Part shown: positions 32,840 through 42,364 of the stretch, one piece after another
Layout of the letters: the number at the start of each line of letters is the position of its first letter
Position numbering within the stretch: position 1 is the stretch's first letter
Assembly: GCF_000374065.1 (NCBI RefSeq)
Contig: NZ_KB893268.1
Span: 181,073 to 245,072 of the forward strand
Direction of reading: 5' to 3'
Source: Spirosoma luteum DSM 19990
GTDB taxonomy: Bacteria; Bacteroidota; Bacteroidia; Cytophagales; Spirosomataceae
DNA: 64,000 nucleotides
The notes under the pieces: generated by a model
What the model was told of the DNA's origin: nothing
Databases searched by the model: none
Seen by the model: only the letters and a program-made list of their open reading frames with translations
Made by a program: the position numbers and the translations under genes

Positions 32840-35800
32840 TTACCGGCTTATTGTTACCCGGAGGGTGGTCGGTTGTTGGTCGGGTGTCTGTATAGTTATG
32901 AGATAGGCCCCGGCTGAGAGCGAACGGGTATCGAGTTGGTAAATTGGCTCCGATGCCGAATTAACGCGGGTGCGATACACGAGTGAACCGGTGAGGTTGA
33001 ACAGAACAATATCGGTGGGTTGTCCGGCTGCGGATCGTAAGTCTATCTGCACGTAATCGTGGGCCGGGTTTGGCCATAGCCGAAATTTGGTTATCGGCTC
33101 CTGATGGGCGGCTGCTGTCGCCGGTGCGGTGGCTTTATCTCCTAAGCGAGCCGCGATGTTGGTAGAACAGGTTGCTTTTTCAATGCCCCACTGCTGACTC
33201 CAGCTCCCGCCCACGCTATACTGAACAACGTCGACACCGTCCCACTTGATGTCCATGGCCTTGCCCGAATGCCGGGCTTTGAGGGCGTAGTAGCCATCGC
33301 CGTTCGGCTCAATAGTCCACTGCTGATTGGTATTGCCGCCAAATGGCTGCTGAACCAGATTGGCGTAGTCCTGTTGCGAATTCCCCAGCACGGTCAGGGT
33401 CTTGCTGCTGTGAACGGCCTCCAGCCGGTAGTAGTTAGTGGCGGTGGGTTTGATGCGCCACTGCTGCCACATCCTGCTGGCGTTAGCCCGCTGGCGAACC
33501 AGCGCGTCATTCGCCAGGCTGCCACCGTCGATACCTATTACTGAGCCGCCACTCACCCGTGATGTAATCTGGTAACAGGCCGTGGTATCAAAAAGCTGGC
33601 TCGTCGGTGGTTCCGTTGGGGGCGTTACGGGGCCTGTGGCGCAAGTGGCTTTCTCAATGGCCCACTGCTGACTCCAGCTCCCGCCCACGCTATACTGAAC
33701 AACGTCGACACCATCCCACTTGATGTCCATGGCCTTGCCCGAATGCCGGGCTTTGAGGGCGTAGTAGCCATCGCCGTTCGGCTCAATAGTCCACTGCTGA
33801 TTGGTACTGCCGCCAAATGGCTGCTGAACCAGATTGGTGTAGTCCTGCGCAGATGCTCCGTCAACGGTCAGCGCCAGGCCGCTATGGAGGGCTTCGACTC
33901 GATAAAAATTTGTTGTGGCGGGTTTGATACGCCACTGCTGCCACGGTTGACTGGCATTGGTACGCAGCCGGGCCAGCATACCACTGGCCGTACTGCCGCC
34001 GTCGATACTGACAACCGATCCGCTACTTACGCGCGATACAATCCGGTAGCAGGCCGTAGTGTCGAAAAGCAGGTTGGTGGGGGGTGGGGCGGGGGCTGTT
34101 GGGGTAGCACTGACTTCCACACCCCCCGTCCAAACGCTGCTACTGCGGGTATAAATGCGGAAATAGTAGCGTTGTCCGGCGGTCAGGTTTGTGATATTTA
34201 CTGATGTCCCAACTCCCTGATACACAACTTTCCCCCCTTCCAGTGAGGCCCCGTTGCCGGTAAAGTCAGCGTTGGCCGAATAGCTCGTGCTCGTCGGTTG
34301 TCCCTGAAATCCCGAACCCGCTTTGGCCACGACCAGTACGTCGCTAAACGGAGTCGTGGGATTCGTCCATTTCACGAGGGCTGAGGTAACACCGGGCGTG
34401 GCAGTCACGTTCGTAACGGCCAGGTTGATTGAGGCACAGTTAGGGTAGATTTTAACGGAGTCGGTAGCGGTCAGCCCGCCCGCGTCGGTAACGGTCAGTT
34501 TGATAAAGTAATAGTACGTTTCGCCGTCGCATCCCACGGGCGATAGTATAACCGTTGGCGAGACGTCGGTCTCTATGGGTTCGCGGTGTTCATGGTTATT
34601 ATGGCGCAGACTGACCTGCCAGGCGTAGGTAAGCGTGGCCGGGTTTTCGTCGGTAACGCTGGCCGTGAGTTTGTACGAACTTTGGCGGTCCAGGGGGTAC
34701 TGGGCGTTATTGAGCGGAGCCGTGATTTTAGTGGTGGGTGCCGCATTATTGATCGAAATAACGAGCGTTTGGCTATCGGTCAGGCCGCGCCCGTCGTTTA
34801 TGGTGAGCCGAACCGTGAAGCCCTGCGTGGTAGTGGCGGTAAAGGTTTTGGTAGGATTAGCGACCGTTGAGGTCGTGCCATCCCCAAAATCCCACAGGTA
34901 GGTAAGCGGATCACCGTTGGGGTCCGTGGAGTTGCTGCCGGTGAAATTGACCGTCAGGGGCGAGGTGCCGCTTTGCGTAGTAGCCGTAGCTACAGCTATC
35001 GGTGGCTGATTACCCCCATAACTGATTTTCATAACCTCGCCGGTATTGATATTGACGTAATACAGCGCCCCGTCGAGCGGGTTAAACTCTATATCGACTA
35101 TACCGTTTCCAACCCCGCCGGGCAGGAACGCCTGCACGGTATTAAAACTGCCATCCGCATTGAGGGTAGCTCTCCGAATCCAGTTTTCGCCGTAGTCAGC
35201 AAAAAAATAACTGTTTCGGTAAGCTGCCGGAAAAACCATGCCCGCGTAAAAGGCCCCGCCTATCGAGCAATTACCCCGGAAAGGAGTCCCCAGCGTGCCC
35301 GACAGGGGGGTAGTTGTAGCAATGTTTCCGCTAAAGGAGGGCACCCGGGCAATATCCTGGCCATGCTTCCAGTCCAGCGCCGGGCGGGAATGGAAATACC
35401 GGCGTTGCAAACCCGGCAGCGGCTGCAAACTGCATGGATTGAGAGCCTGCGTTGTTCCCTGGGCTGGGTTGGTAGCCTGTTTCAGCAGATCACCGAAGCG
35501 CAGAAACGGTACGTTACAGGTATTGGTTGGGTTTGGTTCGTCTTTATTAGCAAGAGTTTTGGCAGCCGCGCTGTAGCTTGGTTGCTCATCCAGGCCCTCA
35601 AACACAGGCCAGCCCGCATTCTCTCCGCCCTGCTTTATCACGTGCATATCTTCCCAGGTGTTCCAGCCTACGTCGCCGATGAGCAACGCACCCGGATTGC
35701 CGTCGGTCATAGTAGTGCTGCCTGTAGTAGGCTGGATGGTCATCCGGCAGGGATTGCGTAGCCCCAGGGTCCATACTCTCGACCGGGCTGAACGGGGGTT

Positions 35801-36631
35801 GGCTCCATCGTAAAAAGGATTGCTGCTTAACCCGTTTCCGGTGGCGGGGTCTATCCGTAGTACCTTTCCGCATAGCGAGGTAAGCATCTGCGCCCGAAAA
35901 GCGCCCACATTTTCATTGGCGGTCATAATACCGTCGTTGATAGCCTGCTGGTAGTACGTTTCTGACGCACTGCCAATGTCCGTACTGCTGTAGCTGGCAT
36001 TATCGCCGGTCGATACCAGCAGCGAGCCATCGCGACCGAACAGCAGGGTGCCGCCCGCGTGCGACTCGTACGTAAGTGGAACACCCGTGGTGCGGCTTTC
36101 TCCCAGCAGTATTTTCCGGCTGGCCGGAATGGCTACCAGATCAGTGCCGCCTGCCTGAACCTGATAGCGCGTTACCCGGCTGATGGAAGCCGTAAAATAC
36201 TGGTTTTGGGTGGGGTTGTAGGAGGCCGTATTTGCATTGAAGAGGTGATACCGGTCAACCACATAAAATAAATAGACCAGGCCGTTCTGTCCGAAATTTG
36301 GATCAAGACAAAAACTCAACAGCCCAAAGTCGCGCCAGTTGCCTACCTCATCACTCAGGTCCAGAACGGGATTTGTTTGCCTGATGTATTGGGTACCATT
36401 CCAGTTCGATACCCATACGCGCCCAGCCTTGTCCCACACAAAAAGCCGCTTGCCGTCCGAAGTGAAAACGGTTCCCATGGGGGTAGTATAGCCGTCCTGC
36501 ACTTTAGCGTTTAAAAAACCAGTAGGGAGACTTTGGGCCGAAACACCCGGTTGTCCGGGTGTTATAAAGGGTCCGTAAAAAAACATTAGTAAAGCAAGAC
36601 TACGGGATAAATTGTAGACTCTTTTAAGCAT
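32840..36631 (-). CDS. Secreted multidomain sugar dehydrogenase with PKD, FN3, two ricin-type modules and a T9SS sorting signal
   Basis: 1263 residues. After the signal peptide (about 1-33) comes a glucose/sorbosone dehydrogenase-type propeller (about 35-540; 'GRVWVSNWNG', 'WTLGLRNPCRMTIQ', 'EDMHVIKQGGENAGWPVFEG'). Next are a PKD domain ('PLTYLWDFGDGTT', about 545-635), an Ig-like segment, an FN3-like domain (about 740-835) and two ricin-type beta-trefoil modules (about 850-975 and 1000-1130). The end is a type IX secretion sorting domain ('FRLWPNPAHDYVQIDL' to 'LRVTISR'). It is probably a cell-surface or released oxidoreductase that docks on glycans. Part of the two lectin modules is almost identical at DNA level. 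Confidence 0.88.
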   Translation of the reverse strand: MLKRVYNLSRSLALLMFFYGPFITPGQPGVSAQSLPTGFLNAKVQDGYTTPMGTVFTSDGKRLFVWDKAGRVWVSNWNGTQYIRQTNPVLDLSDEVGNWRDFGLLSFCLDPNFGQNGLVYLFYVVDRYHLFNANTASYNPTQNQYFTASISRVTRYQVQAGGTDLVAIPASRKILLGESRTTGVPLTYESHAGGTLLFGRDGSLLVSTGDNASYSSTDIGSASETYYQQAINDGIMTANENVGAFRAQMLTSLCGKVLRIDPATGNGLSSNPFYDGANPRSARSRVWTLGLRNPCRMTIQPTTGSTTMTDGNPGALLIGDVGWNTWEDMHVIKQGGENAGWPVFEGLDEQPSYSAAAKTLANKDEPNPTNTCNVPFLRFGDLLKQATNPAQGTTQALNPCSLQPLPGLQRRYFHSRPALDWKHGQDIARVPSFSGNIATTTPLSGTLGTPFRGNCSIGGAFYAGMVFPAAYRNSYFFADYGENWIRRATLNADGSFNTVQAFLPGGVGNGIVDIEFNPLDGALYYVNINTGEVMKISYGGNQPPIAVATATTQSGTSPLTVNFTGSNSTDPNGDPLTYLWDFGDGTTSTVANPTKTFTATTTQGFTVRLTINDGRGLTDSQTLVISINNAAPTTKITAPLNNAQYPLDRQSSYKLTASVTDENPATLTYAWQVSLRHNNHEHREPIETDVSPTVILSPVGCDGETYYYFIKLTVTDAGGLTATDSVKIYPNCASINLAVTNVTATPGVTSALVKWTNPTTPFSDVLVVAKAGSGFQGQPTSTSYSANADFTGNGASLEGGKVVYQGVGTSVNITNLTAGQRYYFRIYTRSSSVWTGGVEVSATPTAPAPPPTNLLFDTTACYRIVSRVSSGSVVSIDGGSTASGMLARLRTNASQPWQQWRIKPATTNFYRVEALHSGLALTVDGASAQDYTNLVQQPFGGSTNQQWTIEPNGDGYYALKARHSGKAMDIKWDGVDVVQYSVGGSWSQQWAIEKATCATGPVTPPTEPPTSQLFDTTACYQITSRVSGGSVIGIDGGSLANDALVRQRANASRMWQQWRIKPTATNYYRLEAVHSSKTLTVLGNSQQDYANLVQQPFGGNTNQQWTIEPNGDGYYALKARHSGKAMDIKWDGVDVVQYSVGGSWSQQWGIEKATCSTNIAARLGDKATAPATAAAHQEPITKFRLWPNPAHDYVQIDLRSAAGQPTDIVLFNLTGSLVYRTRVNSASEPIYQLDTRSLSAGAYLITIQTPDQQPTTLRVTISR
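33187..33373. repeat. Copy 1 of a near-identical 187-bp duplication (ricin modules)
   Basis: This block matches 33661-33847 at 184 of 187 positions, offset by 474 bp, while flanking parts of the same modules have diverged clearly. Two of the three differences change an amino acid. Confidence 0.9.
33661..33847. repeat. Copy 2 of the 187-bp duplication (ricin modules)
   Basis: It pairs with 33187-33373. The direct repeats lie inside one open frame and keep the reading frame (474 = 3 x 158), so recombination between them would add or delete one lectin-sized unit. Confidence 0.9.
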
Positions 36632-36958
36632 AGGTTTATGGGTTTTACCTATAAAATCGCGGGAATATACATTTTTTGACTGGCCATGAGCGTTCAGTCA
36701 CACAACGTTTATTAAACGGTTACGTGTCTGATCGGGACAATAGGCGTTTTTTTGGTAATACGTTCAGCCTCAGGGCAGTTCAGCCGGTCTCACTGTAGCC
36801 TTTCATGCACGCGCATACCGGTCAGAAAGGATACTGACGAAAAGCGGACGGGCAGGCTGGTACCGGGAATGTTGGCGTGACGTGGCAGTATAACGGGCAG
36901 GAGTAAACGCTGTTGTGCCCGGATAGACAACCCTGCGATTCATGCCACTTCTACTGCC
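36632..36958. other. Intergenic region between two minus-strand genes (327 bp)
   Basis: It contains the upstream region of the large dehydrogenase gene and the downstream region of the M16 protease gene. I see no open frame, no clear hairpin with a T-run and no complete promoter consensus. Confidence 0.5.
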
Positions 36959-38194
36959 CTATTTCTCCGGCACGAAGGTCAATGAACTAAACTGACTTTC
37001 GTCAAAGCTTTCCTGGGCAAGGTCTTGCAATTGACCGGCCGTTACGGCTTTTATATCATTGAAAATGTCGTTCAGCGACTCAACCCGGTTGATGTCGAGG
37101 AGGCTTTTGGCCATCATCAGCATAAAACTGTTGTTACTTTCTTCGGCCATTGCCAGCTGACCGACTAGTTGTTCCTTCGTCTGATGCAGTTGCAGCGTCG
37201 TTAACGGCTGTTCGCGAAGTCGCTTCAGTTCTTTCATAATCAGCGACTGCGCTTTGTCTACTTTTTTGGGGTCGGTACCGAAGTAGATGCCCAGAAAACC
37301 CGTGTCCAGGTAAGGCGTATAACCAGCATCGATGGAATAGACAAGCCCGTATTTCTCGCGCAGGTTCAGGTTAAGCCGCGAGTTCATGCCGGGGCCACCC
37401 AGCAGGTTGACCAGCATAAAAAAGGGCAACCGTCGCGGGTCTTTCAGGCCATAGGCCGGTCGGCCGAGGGCGCACTGTGCCTGCGTAATGGGGCGCTCCA
37501 CCCGGGTGTGGCGGGGTGCGTAATCCGTGGGTGTTTCGCGCTGCCGGACCGAATGCTGCACCGGAACATCCCGAAAATACTTCTCGGCTACTTTCACTAC
37601 CTGTTTGAACGGTAACCGGCTAACGGAAGCAAACACAATCCGACTGGTGTCGTAGTTTTCGGCAATGAACTGCTGGAGGTCTTCCCGACCGAATGAACTA
37701 ACGGTTTCGGTAGTGCCCAGAATATTGCCACCCAACGCGTGGTTCGGGAATACCAGCTCGTCGAAATCATCCTGAATGGCATCTTCGGGCGAGTCGTAAT
37801 ACATCGCCATCTCCTCCAGAATAACCCCCCGTTCCCGCTCAATTTGCCGTTCGGGGAAGATGGAATGAAACGTGATGTCGGCCAGCAAGTCAACGGCTTT
37901 CTCGAAATGAGCATCCAGTACCGAGGCATGGAAGCACACTTTTTCTTTAGTGGTATACGCATTTAACTCACCACCGATAATTTCGAGCCGGGTAATGATA
38001 TGGTATGATTTTCGTTTCTCCGTACCTTTGAAGGCCATGTGCTCCCAAAAGTGGGCAAGTCCCTGCTGGTGTGGCTGCTCATCGCGGCTGCCAATATCGA
38101 GCATGATGCCGCAATGGGCAATCTGTGTATGAAGAATTTGTTTATGCGCGATGCGAATTCCGTTCGGCAGGGTATATACGTCGTAATCTTCCAT
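36959..38194 (-). CDS. M16-family zinc metallopeptidase
   Basis: 411 residues with the inverted zinc motif H48-F-W-E51-H52 in 'GLAHFWEHMAFKGT' and the third ligand in 'ERGVILEEMAMYYDSPEDA' (about 120-138). 'GGPGMNSRLNLNLREKYGLVY' (about 266-286) is the R/Y-containing substrate-binding element of processing-peptidase-type M16 domains. It contains an active N-terminal half and an inactive C-terminal half in one chain, without a signal peptide. Bacterial M16B enzymes degrade peptides. Its start codon is only 29 bp from the divergent GT9 start. Confidence 0.9.
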   Translation of the reverse strand: MEDYDVYTLPNGIRIAHKQILHTQIAHCGIMLDIGSRDEQPHQQGLAHFWEHMAFKGTEKRKSYHIITRLEIIGGELNAYTTKEKVCFHASVLDAHFEKAVDLLADITFHSIFPERQIERERGVILEEMAMYYDSPEDAIQDDFDELVFPNHALGGNILGTTETVSSFGREDLQQFIAENYDTSRIVFASVSRLPFKQVVKVAEKYFRDVPVQHSVRQRETPTDYAPRHTRVERPITQAQCALGRPAYGLKDPRRLPFFMLVNLLGGPGMNSRLNLNLREKYGLVYSIDAGYTPYLDTGFLGIYFGTDPKKVDKAQSLIMKELKRLREQPLTTLQLHQTKEQLVGQLAMAEESNNSFMLMMAKSLLDINRVESLNDIFNDIKAVTAGQLQDLAQESFDESQFSSLTFVPEK

Positions 38195-38223
38195 TCTTAC
38201 TTATTCACGCACAAGGCGTACTG

Positions 38224-39264
38224 ATGATAACCGCAACCAATCCGCCCCGGTTCCTGCTTATTCAAACCGCTTTCATCGGAGATGTCATTCTGGCTACGGC
38301 CCTGCTTGAACAATTGCATCAGGCTTTCCCGGATGCGTTGCTGGACATACTGGTTCGCAAAGGTAACGAGGGTTTACTGGTTAATCACCCGTTTCTGAAC
38401 GAGGTACTTATCTGGCATAAAAAGGGCGCTCGGGGCGCGTTCGTCAAATACCGGGATTTATGGCGACTCCTGCAAACCATCCGCACCCGCCAATACAACG
38501 CCGTATTGAACCTGCAACGGTATGGAACGATGGGTATGCTAACCGCTTTGTCGGGTGCCGGAACAACGGTTGGCTTCGACAAAAATCCATTCGCCCGCTT
38601 TTTTACGCATCAGGTCGGCCATCGGTTTGAACCGGGTAGTCATGAAGTAGACCGTAATGCCGAAATGCTCAATGTGCTGAAACCGGGCATCCAATGGCAG
38701 GAACAAACCCGCCCAAAGCTCTATCCATCGGCGGACGATTATGCTGTGGTGCAACCCTACAAAAAGCAGCCGTACGTGTGCATGGCACCCATGTCGGTCT
38801 GGTTTACGAAGCAGTACCCGCCCCAACGCTGGGCCGAACTTGTTCAGGCCCTGCCCAACCAACCAACAATCTATCTGCTGGGTGCCCCCACCGACCGTGA
38901 TGCCTGCGAAGCCATACGGGTTTCGGCTGGTAATCCCGTAAACGTACTAAATCTGGCGGGGGAGTTGAGTTTGCTGCAATCGGCGGCTTTGCAGCAGGAT
39001 GCCGTGATGAACTACGTAAACGACTCGGCCCCCCTGCATCTGTGTTCGGCTATGAACGCGCCGACTACGGCTATTTTCTGTTCGACCGTACCTGAATTTG
39101 GTTTCGGTCCCCTGGCCGATGTATCGCGGGTGGTGCAAACGCCCGAAAAACTCGAGTGTAAACCCTGCAACCTGCATGGGCGAAAAGCCTGCCCGCTGGG
39201 TCATTTTCGGTGCGCCTGGGGTATCCGGGTGGAGGAGCTAACAGAACGGCAACAACGTAGTTGA
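38224..39264 (+). CDS. Glycosyltransferase family 9 (heptosyltransferase-like)
   Basis: 346 residues from the ATG at 38224, chosen because the family begins 'RFLLIQTAFIGDVILATALL'. GT9 features: the 'GDVILAT' loop near residue 19, 'GTTVGFDKNPFARFFTHQVG' near 117, 'VCMAPMSVWFTKQYPPQRWA' near 180, 'VMNYVNDSAPLHLCSAMNAP' near 261 with the D-S-x-P-x-H sugar-nucleotide site, and the Cys-rich tail 'CKPCNLHGRKACPLGHFRC'. It adds a heptose or another sugar to lipopolysaccharide at the inner membrane. It is divergent from the protease gene with a very short gap. Confidence 0.88.
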   Translation: MITATNPPRFLLIQTAFIGDVILATALLEQLHQAFPDALLDILVRKGNEGLLVNHPFLNEVLIWHKKGARGAFVKYRDLWRLLQTIRTRQYNAVLNLQRYGTMGMLTALSGAGTTVGFDKNPFARFFTHQVGHRFEPGSHEVDRNAEMLNVLKPGIQWQEQTRPKLYPSADDYAVVQPYKKQPYVCMAPMSVWFTKQYPPQRWAELVQALPNQPTIYLLGAPTDRDACEAIRVSAGNPVNVLNLAGELSLLQSAALQQDAVMNYVNDSAPLHLCSAMNAPTTAIFCSTVPEFGFGPLADVSRVVQTPEKLECKPCNLHGRKACPLGHFRCAWGIRVEELTERQQRS

Positions 39265-39293
39265 CCACTACCTTTCGTTAGCACCGTAAAAAC

Positions 39294-41486
39294 TTACTTC
39301 ACCTCCGTCACATCCAGCACCACACTTTCCCGGCGGGCACTCACCTGCGGGTTGAAGCCAATGGTCATCAAATAGTTACCGGAGTAAACGGATGAATCGG
39401 CGTTGATGGCGGAGCGGGTGCCTGGATACACGTTAAGTTCCTGAACTTTATAGCGCTTGTCCGGATTGAGTCCCTGTAGTTTGATGGGTGCCACGCTGCC
39501 CGCTTTGTAGCGGTTTTTGACCAGGTAGCTGAACCAGATGGCTTCGTCCTTCGCATCGTTCACGTAAGCCAGAGACGCCACATCGTTTGTATACGGCGAG
39601 GCCAGCCGGTACAAATCGCCCTGCCAGATGGTGGTTTTGATGCGGTCGTAGGTTTTCAGGGCTTCCTGGCTGAACTGTAATTCGGGTTCGGAGAGTTTAC
39701 TGACCACGATATCGTACCCGATTTTACCCATCATGGCCACATCCGTCCGAAACTTGATGGACTGCTTACCCCAGTCTGTTACGTGGTTGCAGGTAGCAAT
39801 AGACGGGAAGAAATAGGAGTAGTTCCACTGGATAAACACCCGCTCCAGCCCGTCTGTGTTGTCGCTGGGCCAGTATTCGGTAAAGTACTTTAAGGCACCG
39901 TAATCCACGCGCCCACCACCGCCGGAACAAAGCATCATGGGCAGGGTAGGGTACTTGGTCCGCAGCCGGTCCAGCACCTTGTATAACCCCTGCACGTAGT
40001 TGACGTATAGGTTCGACTGATCGGCAAGGGTAGCCGAGTAGGCGTTATAAATAACAGCGTTACAATCCCATTTGATGTAGCTCACCGTCGGATTCTTGGT
40101 CATCAACTCGTCGACGACATCGTACACAAACGCCTGCACTTTCGGATTGGTCAGGTCAAGTACCAGTTGATTCCGGAAGTAATACTCCGCCCGGTTTGGT
40201 TGTTTGATGACCCAGTCGGGGTGTTTCTCGTAGAGTTCGCTTTTAGGGCTAACCATTTCGGGTTCGAGCCAGATACCGAATTTCACCCCCGCACTTTCAG
40301 CATCTTTGACCAGATAACCCAGCCCGTGGGGGAGTTTCTTCGGGTTCTCCTGCCAGTCGCCCAGGCTGGTGTGGTCGTTGTTACGCGGGTATTTTCTGCC
40401 AAACCAGCCATCGTCCAGCAGGAATAAATCGACTCCGAGTTTGTCGGCATCTTTGAAGAGGGCAGACAGCTTCTCTTCGTTGAAATCGAAATATGTGGCT
40501 TCCCAGTTGTTCAGCAGCGTTAGGCGGTTGCCCTGCCCCTGCGGAATCCGGTATTTCCGCGCCCAGCGGTGCAGGCTCCGGCTGGCTCCCCCCTTGCCGG
40601 TAGTAGAATAGGTATAGATGAACGCCGGGGTGGTAAACTCGGTGTCAGGGGCCAGCGTGTAGGCCGACGCATAGGGGTTAATGCCGGGGATGATGCGGAG
40701 ATTATGCAGCGGGTCGACTTCAAACGCCAGTTGGTAATTCCCTGACCAGGCCAGCGTACCGGCAATTACTTCACCCTGCTCTTCTTCGGCGGGTTGATTG
40801 AGAGCGACCAGGAAGGAGGGAGGCTGAAACAGATCGGCTCGGGTGCCCAGCTTGGAATCCAGCACTTTAATGCCTTCGGTCAGCATCGTTTCGGACGGGT
40901 TCATCTCGCTGGCCCAGTCGCCGTGAAAATGCGTCAGGTAGTAGTTCTGCGCCGGGATATACAGGTTGGCCGACGCGTATTTATGCAGGGTAACCGCTTT
41001 TTTTTCGGTGTGCCGGATGGTGGACCATTGTTCAATGACATCCTCGTTCTGATACGCCTTGTAGTACAGCGTCACGTCAAACGGGTATTGCGGGTCTTTG
41101 AGATAGACTTTTGTCAGAATAGCTCCATTCGCTTCAGGGCTGGTCTCGTGCCGAACGTACTTAAGGTCGAGGGATGCGTTGCCATCGGCGTGGGTTACCT
41201 GAATGGCGGGTTCCAGCAGGTTACGGCCTCCGGCGGGGGTATACACTGAATTGTAAATGCCGGTATAATCTTCGCCCCGCTTGCCGTTGCCTGGAATAGC
41301 CCCGTACTCGGTCCCGTTTTTCAGGCGAATACCCAGATGGACCATCGTGGGCGTCTGTTCCTTATCGACCCGGATAACCAGCGCCGTCTGCCGGGTCTGG
41401 ATAACAATGTGGGTATCGCCGGGTGCGGCTTTAGTGGTGAGCGTGAGGAGGAGAAAGACGAAAAAGGTCGAAAAAAAAAGTTTCAT
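39294..41486 (-). CDS. Alpha-galactosidase (GH36)
   Basis: 730 residues with a signal peptide (LFFSTFFVFLLLTLTTKA, cut after AA). An N-terminal beta-supersandwich (about 25-320) is followed by the barrel: 'GVDLFLLDDGWFGRKYPRNN' (351-370), 'GIWLEPEMVSP' (404-414), the nucleophile D474 in 'SYIKWDCN', 'CSGGGGRVDYGALKYF' (520-535) and the acid/base D542 in 'WPSDNTD'. Everything needed for retaining hydrolysis of alpha-1,6-galactosides is present. It is periplasmic or surface-located. There is no adjacent transporter. The gap to the LytTR gene downstream is 122 bp. Confidence 0.94.
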   Translation of the reverse strand: MKLFFSTFFVFLLLTLTTKAAPGDTHIVIQTRQTALVIRVDKEQTPTMVHLGIRLKNGTEYGAIPGNGKRGEDYTGIYNSVYTPAGGRNLLEPAIQVTHADGNASLDLKYVRHETSPEANGAILTKVYLKDPQYPFDVTLYYKAYQNEDVIEQWSTIRHTEKKAVTLHKYASANLYIPAQNYYLTHFHGDWASEMNPSETMLTEGIKVLDSKLGTRADLFQPPSFLVALNQPAEEEQGEVIAGTLAWSGNYQLAFEVDPLHNLRIIPGINPYASAYTLAPDTEFTTPAFIYTYSTTGKGGASRSLHRWARKYRIPQGQGNRLTLLNNWEATYFDFNEEKLSALFKDADKLGVDLFLLDDGWFGRKYPRNNDHTSLGDWQENPKKLPHGLGYLVKDAESAGVKFGIWLEPEMVSPKSELYEKHPDWVIKQPNRAEYYFRNQLVLDLTNPKVQAFVYDVVDELMTKNPTVSYIKWDCNAVIYNAYSATLADQSNLYVNYVQGLYKVLDRLRTKYPTLPMMLCSGGGGRVDYGALKYFTEYWPSDNTDGLERVFIQWNYSYFFPSIATCNHVTDWGKQSIKFRTDVAMMGKIGYDIVVSKLSEPELQFSQEALKTYDRIKTTIWQGDLYRLASPYTNDVASLAYVNDAKDEAIWFSYLVKNRYKAGSVAPIKLQGLNPDKRYKVQELNVYPGTRSAINADSSVYSGNYLMTIGFNPQVSARRESVVLDVTEVK

Positions 41487-41608
41487 CAGTAAGGTAGGGG
41501 TTAAGCGGTTGCGACCGCCCCATCAGTGTCTGTCAGACAATGGGAATTTAACCGGTAAAGTAATCCAGAAATTTCTTTCCTGCCCAATGTCCTGACTGAA
41601 TTTAGCGT

Positions 41609-42364
41609 TTAAACCCATCCAAACCGTTCCATCAGTCGGTCTTTTTGCTGGCGGGCCACCGGAATGCTGGCCCCATTGGTCATTAGTAGATAGGTGCCTT
41701 CTCCCTTAACCAGTTTCTGAATGTGTTCCAGATTGACCATGTACTGCCGGTGAACCCGCACGAAATCGCCCGTTTCCAGTACATCCTGCACGTCGCCCAG
41801 GGTTTTGGTTACACTATACATATCGCCACTTTGCAGATGAAAACGGGTGTAGTTGCTATCCGCTTCGCAGTAAATGATCTGTTTCGTTTCAATAAATACC
41901 ATACCACTGGCATGGGGTAAGGCAATGCGCCCTTTAACAGAAGAACCAGCACTGCCCTGACTGCCGGGGTAATACTGGCGCATCAGTTCCAACTGTTTGG
42001 GGTTGATGCGGGTAGTCGTTTCGGCCCGTCGCACCGTCGCAATCAGGTCAACGGTGTCGATAGGTTTGAGCAGATAATCCAGCGCACTGAATCGGAACGC
42101 CCGCACCGCATACTGGTCGTAAGCCGTAACAAAAACGATGTGAAAGTTAACGTCGCCCACCCGTTCCAGCAGTTGAAACCCGTTCATGACCGGCATCTCG
42201 ATGTCCATAAACACCAGCCCTGGCTGTAGGGTCTGAATAGCCCGTAGTCCCTCCGTACTGTCGGTAAACTGACCTGCCAGGTCAATTTGTGGGCAGTGCC
42301 GGGCTAGTTGCAGGGCCAACAGCCGGACATTGTCGGGTTCGTCGTCGATGATCAGTGCTTTCAT
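41609..42364 (-). CDS. LytTR-type response regulator
   Basis: 251 residues. Receiver domain (about 1-120) with acidic pocket 'IIDDEPDN', phospho-acceptor D54 in 'LVFMDIEMPVMNGF', the switch Thr in 'IVFVTAYDQYAVRAF' and Lys in 'DYLLKPID'. The LytTR DNA-binding domain follows (about 145-250): 'IYCEADSNYTRFHLQSG', 'FVRVHRQYMVNLEHIQ', 'IPVARQQKDRL'. It overlaps the upstream kinase gene by 4 bp (ATGA) and is the last gene of the three-gene operon. It probably controls the divergent secreted-protein genes that share a duplicated promoter (46081-46191 and 46850-46960). Confidence 0.93.
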   Translation of the reverse strand: MKALIIDDEPDNVRLLALQLARHCPQIDLAGQFTDSTEGLRAIQTLQPGLVFMDIEMPVMNGFQLLERVGDVNFHIVFVTAYDQYAVRAFRFSALDYLLKPIDTVDLIATVRRAETTTRINPKQLELMRQYYPGSQGSAGSSVKGRIALPHASGMVFIETKQIIYCEADSNYTRFHLQSGDMYSVTKTLGDVQDVLETGDFVRVHRQYMVNLEHIQKLVKGEGTYLLMTNGASIPVARQQKDRLMERFGWV

